NCBI GenBank assembly: GCA_026260175.1
Contig: JAKCWW010000683.1
Location: 20,434 to 84,433, forward strand
DNA: 64,000 bases
Direction of reading: 5' to 3'
Source: Reticulitermes lucifugus
Taxonomy: Eukaryota > Arthropoda > Insecta > Blattodea > Rhinotermitidae
Within the stretch, counting starts at the first letter, position 1. The number at the start of each line of letters is the position of its first letter. Both the position numbers and the translations under genes were made by a program. The notes under the pieces were generated by a model that saw only the letters and a list, made by a program, of their open reading frames with translations, had not been told where the DNA came from and did no database searches. Positions 22,856 through 32,990 of the stretch are shown piece by piece.

Positions 22856-23044
22856 TCCGATCCTAATGGCCACACGGTCTAAGGCGTGGGTCTACGGCCG
22901 CTCGCTTGCAGGGATTGTGAGTTCGAATCCCGCCAGGGGCATGAATGACTGTCTCTTGTGAGTGTTGCGTGTTGTCAGGTAGAAGTCTCTGCGTCGGGCT
23001 GGTCACTCTCCCAGAGGAGTCCTACCGAGTGTGGTGTGTGAAAT
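22856..23044 (+). mobile_element. SINE-B, 3'-shortened copy
   Basis: Head CCTAATGGCCACACGGTCTA, box B GAGTTCGAATCCCGCCAGG, then ACTGTCTCTTGTGAGTGTTG, GTCGGGCTGGTCACTC and CCTACCGAGTGTGGTGTGTG. It stops before either known tail. Confidence 0.88.
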
Positions 23045-23804
23045 AATTACGCTGATATTATTGTTTATTTCATTTCTCTGACAACTGGTAGGATGGTTTA
23101 AGAATTGTAAACAACATAAAAGTAGCAGTGGCTAGTCCGGCACTTTCTGTACGGACTCAATGAAACCACGAAAAGAATCAGTCTGGAAAGCTGGCCTCCG
23201 CGAAGAGATCGAAAGCGACCACTGTAAATCAAAAAGTAGAGGCTGAGTCAGCAGGAAGGCTGATAATTTTTCGACAGGTAACTACTCCAGCTCACGGTCG
23301 AGCGGGCAAGAGAGTTCTAATAATTTTACACGTGCGTAAGAATTTCGGGAGAGTACCTTGAAAGTGTCTAGGTCTGCCTCCTTCCAAATCGTTATATTCT
23401 AAGTTCTCGTATTTGCGAGAATTTTCACGTCTCGTTCATTCTGAAAAGAAAAGTAACTTAAAAGTCGACTGTTCTCTTTCGAACATTTGTTTTCACATTC
23501 ATCCAATTTCGGTTCTTCAAGCCAATGGGTAACTCACACTATTACACGTAAATCGATCCAACAGAATTCAAAAACACCAAATGTCTTGCAAACTCTAGAA
23601 GGTCTACATCTTTCTATTCAATATGGTTGCCTACTTTGGAATATCATGTTTTGTCCTTATACTCTTCATTTAGTTTACTGACGAAGCACATTTTGGCTTT
23701 GCTGTCCACGTGAATAATGAGCATTAAATTCAAGATGAGTCACAGAAAAATTCCATAGCGTTTTAGTAGAATCAGTATCCTCTCTGAGATTTGAAGATCT
23801 CACA
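23045..23804. other. No recognised feature
   Basis: One unassigned ORF at 23487-23681 (+). Nothing else was recognised. Confidence 0.4.
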
Positions 23805-24005
23805 ATGGCGAGTATCGAAAGTACTGTGTTCTGGGTCGTGACGCCGAGTAGATTGGCAGACGTTTACCCAGTTTCCGAGGAACATACCACTTCATTCTTC
23901 ACAGAATTATACTCTGATCTGCAGACTACACAGCTTCTTGTCAATAGCAACGTTTCGTGTAACTTAAATCAATCAGGACACATCAAGATAAAATGTCTTC
24001 CCGTT
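23805..24005 (+). repeat. R2 interspersed repeat, best-preserved reading frame
   Basis: The plus strand has GTGTTCTGGGTCGTGACGCC, AGTAGATTGGCAGACGTTTA and CCGAGGAACATACCACTTCA, matching the other R2 copies. In frame it reads VFWVVTPSRLADVYPVSEEH. I remember this pseudo-peptide (FWDVTPCSLVDVY) as a very frequent translated repeat in some insect genomes, so the repeat is probably abundant outside this window. The frame is likely incidental. Confidence 0.7.
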
Positions 24006-24437
24006 AGATGTCAATAATTTTACCAGAAACACTGTTCCTCTACTTGGCATTTAATTATCTAACCCCGTATGAAGTGCAGATTTTTCTGTATGTTGCCCAA
24101 CTGTGATATACAGAGAACATTTTTTTAATCGCCGGACTGCTCGCCTTAGAGCAGATGACGTCGTTGCTGCATAGCGACGGATGATGCCGCCCGCTCTGCA
24201 ATGCCAATTCTGACAATAAAAGAGTAATTGCTCTGTTTTCCCATACACGGATGGATCGTGATTAATATAATCATAATCACAAATATTTCAAAAATCGGCA
24301 GAATATTATTGAGGTTTACTTAGCCATGGACTAACGTTCAATCGGATTTCACGATATGTGGAAATATTCCACATCTCAGAAAATCAGATAATACGTTTTA
24401 ATATAGTAAAGTGGTTCGTATATGTATGTAATACCCG
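24006..24437. other. No recognised feature
   Basis: A 65-codon minus-strand ORF (24051-24248) is unassigned. No repeat was recognised. Confidence 0.4.
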
Positions 24438-24705
24438 ATTTGCGGGCCAGGATAGCGTAGTCAGTACAGTAACTCGCTACGGGCTGGATAGTCCGCGGAT
24501 CGCATCCCACCAGGGGCGAGATTTCCGCACATGTCCAGACCGGCCCTGGGGCCGACCCAGCCTCCTGTACAATAGAAGCCGGGTTTCTTTCACCGAGGTA
24601 AAGCGGCCGGGGCGTGGCATTGACCAACACCCCCATGTAACACCGAGGTTAAAAAAGAGTAGAGCTATACCTCTACTCACCCTCTGGGCCTTCATATCCT
24701 ATTAT
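24438..24705 (+). mobile_element. SINE-A, near full length
   Basis: This is the clearest plus-strand copy. Head GGGCCAGGATAGCGTAGTCA (box A-like), a weak box B (GCGGATCGCATCCC), then the body CCAGACCGGCCCTGG, CCCAGCCTCCTGTACAATAG, GTAAAGCGGCCGGGGCG, then the conserved 3' part: CACCGAGGTTAAAAA, CTATACCTCTACTC and GGGCCTTCAT. The 131-codon plus-strand ORF and the two minus-strand ORFs over it are repeat shadows, not genes. Confidence 0.92.
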
Positions 24706-25117
24706 ACGGTGAATTTTACCTTACTACCGGATTTACTGCTTAAAATAACTTGACTGTGTCCACGCAGTAAATTTAGGCTACAACACATGTGTTGTAAGAT
24801 TCTAACAATAAACAGTGATTATTTCCATTATACAACAGTAACCGGTTTGTCTTTCTAACTTAAGCTCTAACTAAGGGAAGGACTGAAATATCATATACGC
24901 GTATTATACAATGAACATTTTGGTTCTTGGGTTAATTGGCCTACTTTCGTTGCATGCGACTGTTTAAAAACTGATCGCGAGCAAGTAGTTCTCTGAACGC
25001 GTAACCATGCGCGAAAAGAATCTGATATTTATAAATTATTATAGCCTTTTCATCAAACTTGTATTTTGAACACTGATTTATTTTCAACCCCTATGCTGGG
25101 GTCTACAATTAACAGCC
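24706..25117. other. No recognised feature
   Basis: AT-rich sequence between a SINE-A and a hammerhead-like motif. No coding trace was recognised. Confidence 0.4.
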
Positions 25118-25172
25118 ATTACCCATGAAGAGAACATAAAAAGCGATGTTCGGGAAACATGTAATAAGTTTC
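25118..25172 (+). other. Weak hammerhead-like motif
   Basis: ATGAAGA (core with C3 changed to A), then GAACAT and ATGTTC able to form a six-pair stem, then GGGAAACATGTA. Two extra G residues precede GAAA. It is the most divergent of the set and may be coincidental. Confidence 0.3.
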
Positions 25173-25744
25173 TTTCTTCCACGGCTAAAGCACGGAAGAA
25201 AAGCATTAACGGACCAGGGATGGTATCTTGATTCCCAACCATCGACGGAGCCAAAAATGAACCTTCGCCTCCAACATTTCATCCCCTAACCTCATAACAC
25301 AAACGAAACTGCACTGCCATGTGATCAAAACACCTACAGTAAATACCGCCTTACGGACAAACATTCTCTAGTATGTTTGTCGTCTCTCAAATTTTGCGAG
25401 TTTTGTGCGAAGGCAAGAAATTAATACGTGATAGTCAGGTCGTTTATGTCAATTAGTCAACATATTTCAACATAAAAAATACTTAATAGAATGTATTTGA
25501 TACCTGGTAGCCTAATGAAAGTAAAAAAAAAAAATATAACGTGTCAGATAAAGTCAATTAAGTGGAGTGCAGTTAATATTGGCTTCTCACGCAATATATA
25601 CAGCTACAAAAATGGTTTGTGGTGTAAGCTGCCGCATTAGCTTGCTGAAAACGGCATAGGTTCTGTCACAGTTGCATATGTTTTCAAAAATTGTGCCAGA
25701 ATGTTACATATTGGTGTGAATTTATGGTCTCGGAAAAATAAGCC
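25173..25744. other. No recognised feature
   Basis: No ORF above 60 codons and no repeat recognised. Confidence 0.4.
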
Positions 25745-25928
25745 CAATAATCCTATTTGCCCTGGGGCCCACCAAACACATGTTCAAAGGATACCGGGGG
25801 CTATTTCGTCGGGGGTAAAGCTGCCGGGGAGTGAAGTCTACCACTTACCTCCATCTAATTCCGAGGTTAATAATGCATAGAGATATACCTCCACTCCACC
25901 ATACGCTCCCATAGCGTGGGGCTTACGT
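25745..25928 (+). mobile_element. SINE-A, 5'-truncated copy
   Basis: Body and tail only: CCCTGGGGCCCACC, GGGGGTAAAGCTGCCGGGG, ACCTCCATCTAATTCCGAGG, TTAATAATGCATAGAG, ATATACCTCCACTCC and a GCGTGGGGCTT end. The tRNA-like head is absent. Confidence 0.85.
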
Positions 25929-26904
25929 AAGCACAGCAACTTCACTTCTTGTTTTACTGTCAAGATCACTTCGATTTGGGCAATCTATCTTCACAAACGA
26001 GGCCCTGACGATCCGAATGTTCCTTGCTTAAATATCACATAAGTTTCTTAATATAATCCCTTTGAAATTTCAAGAAGATTCCCGTATCTAGCTACGACTT
26101 CGACATGTAGCCCTTACAGTGATGAAATCATGTATTACAGCTCTTGAGAAATAGCATGAATCAAATACACAACATAAAACTAAAAAGTTCTTGAACACAC
26201 GCGATTATACTACAAAGATTTCACGTTCTACTGCAAAGGTAGATGCTGCAGTACCGATAAAAATTTGGAGAACTCTTGACTGGTTCATGAGAACAGTACT
26301 TCTGACAATCACTGTCACCTGGCGTGTGTATCCGTAGATGCAAATACGACTGGATAGATGAAGATAAAATAAAAACAGAATTTCAACACTTAGGGTTATA
26401 TTTATTAGAAACAGACAGAGAGAACGTCACCACACAATAAAAATAAAATGGCTAAAAGTGGATTCGGTTTACTCAGGCTCTGTGGAAAGTGCCTCAAAGT
26501 AATTGTTCGAAAACTTTCAGATGTACGGCAAGTGAAGTGCACGAACTACAAGAATAGCAAATTCAGTTACCAACTGGATTTCTAAATCAAACAAAGCAAA
26601 ATCTGCAGCGATGCTGAAGTTTGAAATCCCTTCAACATTCAAAGGGAAGAAAATCTAATATTTTATGCATTACTCTAAACTCTTCCACTTCTCCGACCAA
26701 GCCTTAAGGTGAATTTTGTTAAGGCTGACGGAGATACCTAACAACACAGATGATGTATTCACTCGGAAAAGTGCAAATACACAGTACTGAGATCCTTATT
26801 TTTACAATAGGTGTAACAGTAAGTTTATGTGTGCCACTAAACGACGATGCGGGTTGCTAAGTTTATTCAGCGTCTGTGCTGAATAGATGAGTATGAAGCA
26901 TTAC
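25929..26904. other. No recognised feature
   Basis: Nearly 1 kb with no ORF of note or repeat recognised. Confidence 0.4.
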
Positions 26905-27067
26905 AGAATAGTTCTCACAGGGCAAAACCAAAGTACTTGGAGAAAAACCTGCTCCTGTGCCACTTCATCCATCACAAATCCCACATGGATTGGCCTGGAA
27001 TTGAACCTGGGTATCCGTGGTGAGAAACCGGCGAATAACCATCTGAGCCATAGCACGGCCCTACAAT
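26905..27067 (-). mobile_element. SINE-C, near full-length head and body
   Basis: The minus strand reads GGGCCGTGCTATGGCTCAGA (box A), CCAGGTTCAATTCCAGG (box B), CATGTGGGATTTGTGATGG, AAGTGGCACAGGAGCAGG and TTTTTCTCCAAGTAC. It matches the much better-preserved head at 63896-64000. SINE-C is a working name for this third tRNA-derived family. The overlapping plus-strand ORF is a shadow. Confidence 0.88.
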
Positions 27068-27784
27068 ACTAATTAATCACAACACCTCAGTCAGTAAATT
27101 AGCTGACTATAGCCCGCAGTGTTGCGGTTGGAAATAGCGTTCACTCTTGGCACTACGCAGCCTCGAATATCATGCCAATAGTGGACAGGCCAAACGTATG
27201 TTATAAAGTGGAAACATCCTTAACTCTCACCTCCATTTAATGCTTCAATCACTTTGTTATCTCCACGCTTCCATTCGTCTTCACGGCATAGCGCTTAGGT
27301 ACGTAGCAGCATATTGACAATGACCCCAGTTGAAACCTCGGCCTGATTACCAGCTATAGAGCCCGATTTTTTTGTGATTTTTCATAGCTCCTCTAGCCAG
27401 ACTCCTAGACAGAATGCAAACAACAGCTTCGCCGCCATATTTTCCCCATTCCACCACCTTTCATAATCGACCTCCCATTTCTCAATAAAAAATACAGACC
27501 TACAACCGCTGCATTTGACACAGTGTTATTACACATAGGTCACTGACTATTACTGTCTTATTCACGAAGTAGGCATATTGGCATCAGCAGGCGTAGTTGT
27601 CAAGATGGTCATTTTATTTTCAACGGAGAGTAAAGTAATAAGTCAAACATAATAGAATAAATAAAGCTTTATGATTCCTCTGTAGCTACTTCAATATAGT
27701 CACTAGGATATGTGCTGGAGACCAAGAAACGGGCATTCAATTCGCGACAACGTCAAGATACTTTTCTCTCCTCTAAAGCGTTCA
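27068..27784. other. No recognised feature
   Basis: No ORF, repeat or terminal structure was recognised. Confidence 0.4.
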
Positions 27785-27900
27785 GAGCCCAACCAGCCGG
27801 GGCCTGAAGCTGACTATTCACCTCCAAGTAGTGCCAAGGTTAAGAATGCGTAGATTTATACATCCACTCCCCCAAGTGCCTTCATGGCGGGTTGTTTAAT
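27785..27900 (+). mobile_element. SINE-A, 3' half
   Basis: AGCCGGGGCCTGAAGCTGAC, TATTCACCTCCAAGTAGTGC, CAAGGTTAAGAATGCGTAG, TCCACTCCCCCAAGTGCC and TTCATGGCGGG. The head and most of the body are absent. Confidence 0.85.
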
Positions 27901-28739
27901 TAAACATAGAAACAAATTGACATCTTAATTTGGAAATGTTTATCAGTGAAAATATAATTAAGTAATTACGATATATTTATCACCAAATAACACTAATAAC
28001 AAGTTGGTAAACCAAGAACTGGTCCTTCAAACGTAATTCATTTCGCACTGAAAAAGATTATTCAAACATGAGTGGAAAATGCAAGATATTTCACGGATAC
28101 TTCATTGTAACTTTCTTATAGCACTGCTTCGAAATAACACTTTAAAACAGGTAACATGATGACTACTAATGTGCTCATTCTTTAGTATCGATGACACGGT
28201 ATAAAAATTCTATACACATAGGAAGGGTCACATGACATACATCCGCACAGACTGATCGACCATATTTTGACACAGATTTAAACTAAACTACAGGCAAAAG
28301 ACCTTCTAAATATATTCTGTTATGAACCGAACTATGTTTATATCTAAATTTCAATCACACAATTAGCTGAAATGTAATAAATGCAGCGACAGAACTGGAA
28401 CTAGGCAGCAGAACAATAAATAAAACAGCCAATAACATGCAAAATGACATTATGTTTACACCATTTCCAGAAGCAATTTAATTATGTAAATTACACTTTA
28501 ATATAGGCCTACTGCATCGTGATTATATCCGTACATTCAACGAAACACGCCTATATTAGTTGAATATGATGTAGCTCACATATTTACAAAATTATAATCC
28601 CTACTAAGGGTGGCAGAATTGACACAGGCCACACATTTGTAATCAGTAACAAGAGTAGGATAAAATGGTAAGGTAAACAAGGTACATAAGATTTGATGTT
28701 CTCACAACGTGTAAATATGAAGACTGCTGGCTACTCTGA
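27901..28739. other. No recognised feature
   Basis: AT-rich stretch with no ORF over 60 codons outside the R2 shadow at its end. Confidence 0.4.
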
Positions 28740-28885
28740 TGTGATGCCATGTAGTCTGGTAGTTCGTTACCAATGTTTCGGGGGTGCCTGACGACTCCAT
28801 CTTCATGGTAAAATGTGAAAGGAGTACGTTCCTCCAAAACGCTCGTAACCAGCGACTGGATTATATGGCGCCATATTCCCGAAGG
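28740..28885 (+). repeat. R2 interspersed repeat
   Basis: TGTGATGCCATGTAGTCTGG, TAGTTCGTTACCAATGTTTC, GGGGGTGCCTGACGACTCC and ATCTTCATGGTAAAATG match the other R2 copies. The 82-codon minus-strand ORF across it is a shadow. Confidence 0.7.
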
Positions 28886-28932
28886 CAGCAATATTTAAAA
28901 AAGGTAATTTGTACCTCTGTCTATTAAGCACC

Positions 28933-29019
28933 AAACCATGAAAACATAAAGGGGAGCAGTGCATATCTCCACGCATTCTTAACCTCTGTACCAGACAGAG
29001 GTGACAGTGGTCAGCTTCA
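28933..29019 (-). mobile_element. SINE-A 3' part, interrupted by the MULE
   Basis: On the plus strand: CCATGAAAACATAAAGGGG, GCATATCTCCACGCATTC, TTAACCTCTGTACCAGACAG, then GTCAGCTTCA. This is the reverse of the SINE-A tail. The next SINE-A motif (CCGG...GGCAAAAG...CCC) resumes at 31437 after the 2.4-kb MULE, so the SINE was split by the insertion. Confidence 0.8.
29012..29019. repeat. MULE target-site duplication, left copy
   Basis: CAGCTTCA here is repeated at 31429-31436. Including one more base on the outer side gives 8 of 9 matches, close to the 9-bp duplications usual for Mutator-like elements. The same bases are part of the SINE-A sequence GTCAGCTTCA, as expected for a duplicated target. 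Confidence 0.8.
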
Positions 29020-29150
29020 GGGGAAGTACGAATTGCGTCCCGTGGTCAAGAAAGCGTATCAGTTGCGTCCCAAGGGGTCTGCTTCGTACGTATCAGTTGC
29101 GTCCCGTGTTGTTAACGGCACGCTTATGAGTTGCATCGCAAGAGGAGTTT
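29020..29150 (+). repeat. MULE left terminus with iterated motif
   Basis: Four copies of the AGTTGCGTCCC motif start at 29031 (AATTGCGTCCC), 29061 (AGTTGCGTCCC), 29095 (AGTTGCGTCCC) and 29129 (AGTTGCATCGC). Spacings are 30, 34 and 34 bp. The middle two are preceded by GTATC. The array is the mirror image of that at 31215-31427. Confidence 0.85.
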
Positions 29151-29824
29151 GGTATGCCAAGTGTCCAACAATTTGAAGGTTTTAATACAGTTTTATTGTA
29201 CGTTACGTTATATACAATTATACGCACACATGCAGAACTGTTGAATGATATCGACACGTTATGTCACGGTAATGTGTAATATTTAAGCCGTATTGAAAAA
29301 AATTTCGGGGACGATAGAGGCACACTATGTTCCTAATATCGCCTATTTCAAGTTATTGTTATATTTTGAAGAAAATACTTTTTACTCATGAAAGGAAAAG
29401 ACAGCTCCGAAATATCAGGATGAACAAATACAAATTTGTCATCAATAATGAGAGTAGCATGAACACAAATGTTAAACCTGACATTCATAAGCTAAGCACA
29501 AATAAAATATGCCAGTTTCTTGAAAATATTTTGATTACAGGTGAGATAACAGAATGGAACACGAATGGATAATGTAATGTAGATTTTTTATTTAGATTTG
29601 AATACAACAAATGCTTCGTTTATTTATGGCATCATGGTAGCCTACTTTTTAGTATTACACCTTTTATTTATTTTTCAAATGTTTACGGACCGACCTCAAA
29701 TCTCTTGGCTCACTGCGGTCCGCACCCACCGAGTTTGACGTGCATAGTGTATGTTGTCTTGTGTGCAGTGATATGCACAGATACAGAAGTGGCAAGTGGT
29801 ATGAAAAGTACAAGTGATAAGAAA

Positions 29825-31272
29825 CTATAAGTCTGTGTTTGGCAGAAATTTATACGACATTGATGTAACAAATTCGATTCTCGAAATCAGGTTAGCTTTG
29901 TACTGTCCAATTTTTTAAGATAAGAAGTTATCTTTCTTGACCGTTGATGATTTTTTTAAGTCTTCATGTAGTGACGCTTCTCATTTTGATGTAGGTCTCA
30001 TTCTGTATTTTTTGCGGTGCAGATAAAAGAATGAAAACACTAGGATGCGCACTGTAAAATAGTGCTTTGAAAAGGGCATGGAATGACTCACATGCTTTTG
30101 TGGTCCTAACTGATGTTACGAAACATTAAGACAAAACAGGCGGAGGAAAAGTGGAGTCCGTATCAATATAATGTTCTAGAAGGTAGTCGCAGAACTGTGC
30201 CACTCGCCTCTCGTTCGGAAGATGGGATATACAGTCAAACGCAAAGCAGTCGCTGGTGGTAAAAGCAAGAGTCCGAATATTTTCTTCAAGAACTGACTTA
30301 CCTCAGAGTCTTTCTCTCCATACTGCTTGCTGAGTCCCGAAGATTGTATTTGCCGCCACCACCTCTGTTCTAAATGAAAAATACATGCTTTAACTTCACA
30401 GCTCGGCCACACCTTTGCCACTGCGTTGTGAATGGCGGTTCGAAGTCAGCATAAACAATTGTTGGACAAACAGTCACGTCAAGTTTTGCAGCCTCTGCTA
30501 CTGTATATCTGAATACGTCCTCATATGACGTTTGATATTTATGGTCAGTAAGAAAAACGCGAGTGGCACATAGTGACCATTGTTGAGTCCATGAATTGTG
30601 AATAGTTGGTGGAAAAACGTTGGCACTGATTTGAATGTCCCATCAACGTAAAGCACATCAATTGAGCTGAGAAACTAAGTTAATTTTGCAAGAAAACATT
30701 ACAATATTTTTTTCCGAGTCATTAACAAGCAAAAACTGTTCTTTCAAACTTGTTAATACTTGTACAGTACTTAAGGCTTCATGAGTTTCTTCAATATTTG
30801 TTGGGAGAGGAGGCAGTTGGGAAAAGCGCGCTTTATGAATGTTCCTCTTAATGTTCTGTATGTCTTTACAAGTGAGAGTATTCAAGTCCTGGCTTTGTAG
30901 TTCTTTGTGAATCAGTTTGCGCCGTCTTTTACACAAGTCCTTCATTGCTTTCCCTTTGACAGAATTATTTAATATCTGTCGGTTTAAGCTGGCTTCACTG
31001 TCTTTATCATGGTTGTGCGTCACATTCCCTCCGAAAATCTCTCGGCTGTCATCGCACTGTATACAACATTTACATTTGTTATTAGTATAGCACCATCGTT
31101 CCATATTCTCAGCAAGAAATTTTTGGAAACGGAACTTGAAGACCCTTAATGACAAGGAGATCGTCCCCATGTTACTACGTATCACTGTATCAACTTTAAC
31201 TGGCTCCCTCCAGCAGCGTGGGACGCAACTGGTACACAAATGCTTTATTTGAAAACTGACCGCGGGATGCAA
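29825..31272 (-). pseudogene. FLYWCH-MULE transposase, frameshifted
   Basis: The protein should be about 450-480 residues. The first open segment (30658-31272) contains a FLYWCH-type zinc-finger remnant (ERWCYTNNKCKCCIQC and a His-x-His about 17 residues on), then helical segments ending CKINL. After a frame change near 30680 comes the catalytic core: DVLYVDGTFKSVPTFFHQLF (first Asp in DGTF, 30633-30644), HYVPLAFFLL, then TIVYADFE (second Asp), a frame change near 30440, VWPSCEVKACIFHLEQRWW, another near 30260, LPNERRVAQFCDYLLEHY, a stop, then RTTKACESFHALF (third acidic residue) and ISRIEFVTSMSYKFLP before the stop at 29825. Initiation is more likely at the Met at about 31170 than at 31272, because the first codons overlap the terminal repeats. 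Insect MULE proteins of this layout are familiar; this copy is inactive. Confidence 0.85.
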
Positions 31273-31427
31273 CTAATACCTTGACACTCAGCAGCCTGGT
31301 ACACAACTGTTATACCTTTAAACTGGCCGCGGGACGTAACTAATACCCTGACCCTCGACAGACTGGGACGCAACTGATACATAGCCCTTTTCTGAAAACT
31401 GACAGCAGAACGCAACTAGTTAACCCC
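31215..31427 (-). repeat. MULE right terminus with iterated motif
   Basis: Six copies of GGGACGCAACT or close variants start near 31220, 31264, 31298, 31331, 31364 and 31408. Spacings are about 44, 34, 33, 33 and 44 bp. The best copies are followed by GATAC or AATAC. Together with the left end this gives ten copies in inverted orientation around the transposase. Confidence 0.85.
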
Positions 31428-31428
31428 G

Positions 31429-31436
31429 CAGCTTCA
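31429..31436. repeat. MULE target-site duplication, right copy
   Basis: CAGCTTCA, identical to 29012-29019. It is followed by TACCCGGCAAAAGGCTCCC, which resembles the continuation of a minus-strand SINE-A (compare CCGGGGCAAAAGTCCCCCC at 61453-61471). Confidence 0.8.
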
Positions 31437-32399
31437 TACCCGGCAAAAGGCTCCCTTTTACTAATGCAAAATGAGTACCTACCAGGCATTTGGTTATCTT
31501 TACCAGCGTTCCTGTGAATCGAAATGGCTAACAGGAGAGGAATACAATGTAGAGATTTAGGCTGGAAGGAAAAGCGTAACGGTTAGAGAAATATAAGGAG
31601 GGGTGTCGATCCATGGAACCCATTTCGGTGGCGTCACTTCAGTAAAGAGTATTTAAAATTTAAAGACACACAAACAGTAAAAAGTGAGTGCGAAAGAGGC
31701 CCTGTTCTCAAGCAGAAAGAAAAGCCGAAACTTTCTATAGGCATGCAAGGAAAAACACAGTCACTTCTTTCACAACACTTTAGACGGATTGCACGTGTGT
31801 TTTGATTTCTATTTCATGATTACATGCACACAATTATATATAATGGGCTTCTCCTCAGTCGTGACCTATCGTATAAACAGTTTATAAGAAGTAATTTATA
31901 ATAAGCAACAAAAAATATAATTCGTTAATAAAAATAATTCTTTAAAAACAGGTTATATGGATACATCAGAGCGCGGGAAATAACGGAATGAAGCTGATTT
32001 CTGTATGCAGCCCACCAGGAACTAGAAATGGAACGAGGTTGTTGACCTCGTCGTGGTGCAGACCGGTTGTGCTGCAGTTTTTTCAGAGCAGATTGTGTCG
32101 CAGGTTGGTCGAAGGTAAGGGGCTGCAAGTTTGTCGCAACAGAATAACATGCCGGTTTATCAGAACAGCATGTTCTTCACGTTTATCACAAATGCATGTT
32201 TGTTGCCTTCTGTACGTAGTTACAATCCCTAATGGAATCAATTTATGGGCGCGTGGGAAGAAGTATACAGGCATTCTTAAGACTGAAACTTTGTTCAGGA
32301 AAATGTCTAAATCATTCATACGAATTCCAAAACGCAGTGTTTCCCTTGGTACTTGGATGGTTACTTACGATTATGTAATAACAAATTTCCAGACTAGGA
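31437..32399. other. SINE-A remainder, then no recognised feature
   Basis: The first 30 bases look like the rest of the split SINE-A, after which similarity is lost. A 145-codon ORF at 31988-32425 (+) and minus-strand ORFs over the same bases are unassigned; the plus ORF is Arg/Cys-rich with no motif. I do not call it a gene. Confidence 0.35.
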
Positions 32400-32510
32400 T
32401 CACTGTGCAGTGTGAGGCGGTATAGTTTTGTTTATAAGTATCAACAATTCGGAGGAACGTACTAACTCATCTTCATGCTACTGCCATCAGAATCACAAAC
32501 CTCACAAGAA
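32400..32510 (+). repeat. Possible R2 copy, strongly diverged
   Basis: CAGTGTGAGGCGGTATAG, CAACAATTCGGAGGAACGTA and CTCATCTTCATGCTACTG follow the order of R2 landmarks with many changes. Confidence 0.3.
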
Positions 32511-32759
32511 ATTCCCTACTTTAATGGGATGGGAAACTTAATTATCGTTTTCACACGTACACGTCGTTGGACTCTACTTTGAGTAGGCTGAATTCAATCC
32601 ATGTCCACACACACTGTTTCTGTTAGGTCCATTTTATATACACTTCCGACTATATACAGGTCTCCAAATGGTTTCTTCTCCTGTGCATTTTTAGGCGTCC
32701 CACATTTCTCGTGTTCTTGCTATATGTTCTACCTACCACCACTTCCACTTGATTTAATC

Positions 32760-32885
32760 ACCGTAATAATATTATGTCAAAAGAGCAAATGATGACGGTA
32801 CTCATAATGTAATTTTTTAGCCCTCCAGTTACTTCCTCTCTTTTAGAGCCAAACATTCTCCCCAGTAAATTATAATATAGTATAC
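32760..32885 (-). pseudogene. LINE RT C-terminal scrap
   Basis: The minus strand reads GRMFGSKREEVTGGLKNY, matching the RKIFGxKRDEVTGEWRKL segment upstream of the RWAGHVARMG tail in the LINE family seen at 12175 and 40620. Only about 40 codons are recognisable. Confidence 0.55.
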
Positions 32886-32929
32886 AACAAATGCACAATA
32901 GTTCAATACATAGTTTTTACATTTGGAAC

Positions 32930-32990
32930 GTCATATTTCCGACATGTTTCGATCCATTATGGAATATTTTCGGAGAGAATCTTATCAAAT
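32930..32990 (-). other. Decayed hammerhead-like motif
   Basis: The minus strand reads TTCC-ATAA-TGGATCGAAACATG, then TCGGAAATATG. Stem II and the ACATGT stem survive, but the CTGANGA core is replaced by GAAAATA. It shares the GGATCGAAACATGT variant with 2655-2712. Confidence 0.35.

Larger units (their letters stand above)
29020..31427 (-). mobile_element. Mutator-like DNA transposon (MULE), 2.4 kb
   Basis: The element begins GGGGAAGTACGAATTGCGTC and, read from the other end, GGGGTTAACTAGTTGCGTTC, so the termini are inverted repeats. Both ends carry multiple spaced copies of AGTTGCGTCCC. Flanks carry the direct repeat CAGCTTCA. Inside is a minus-strand FLYWCH/MULE transposase pseudogene (29825-31272), which fixes the class. 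The 0.7 kb between the transposase end and the left terminus holds a chance plus-strand ORF (29327-29572) and nothing recognised. It is inserted in a SINE-A, so it is younger than that copy. The transposase is now broken by frameshifts. Confidence 0.85.

Noticed and set aside
24358-24753. 131-codon plus-strand ORF and overlapping minus-strand ORFs
   Set aside because: They lie over a full-length SINE-A and translate its body; the same pseudo-peptides appear at other SINE-A copies.
31988-32425. 145-codon ORF, second longest on the plus strand
   Set aside because: Arg/Cys-rich with no domain, overlapped by ORFs on the other strand, runs into a possible R2 copy; no splice or start context supports a gene.
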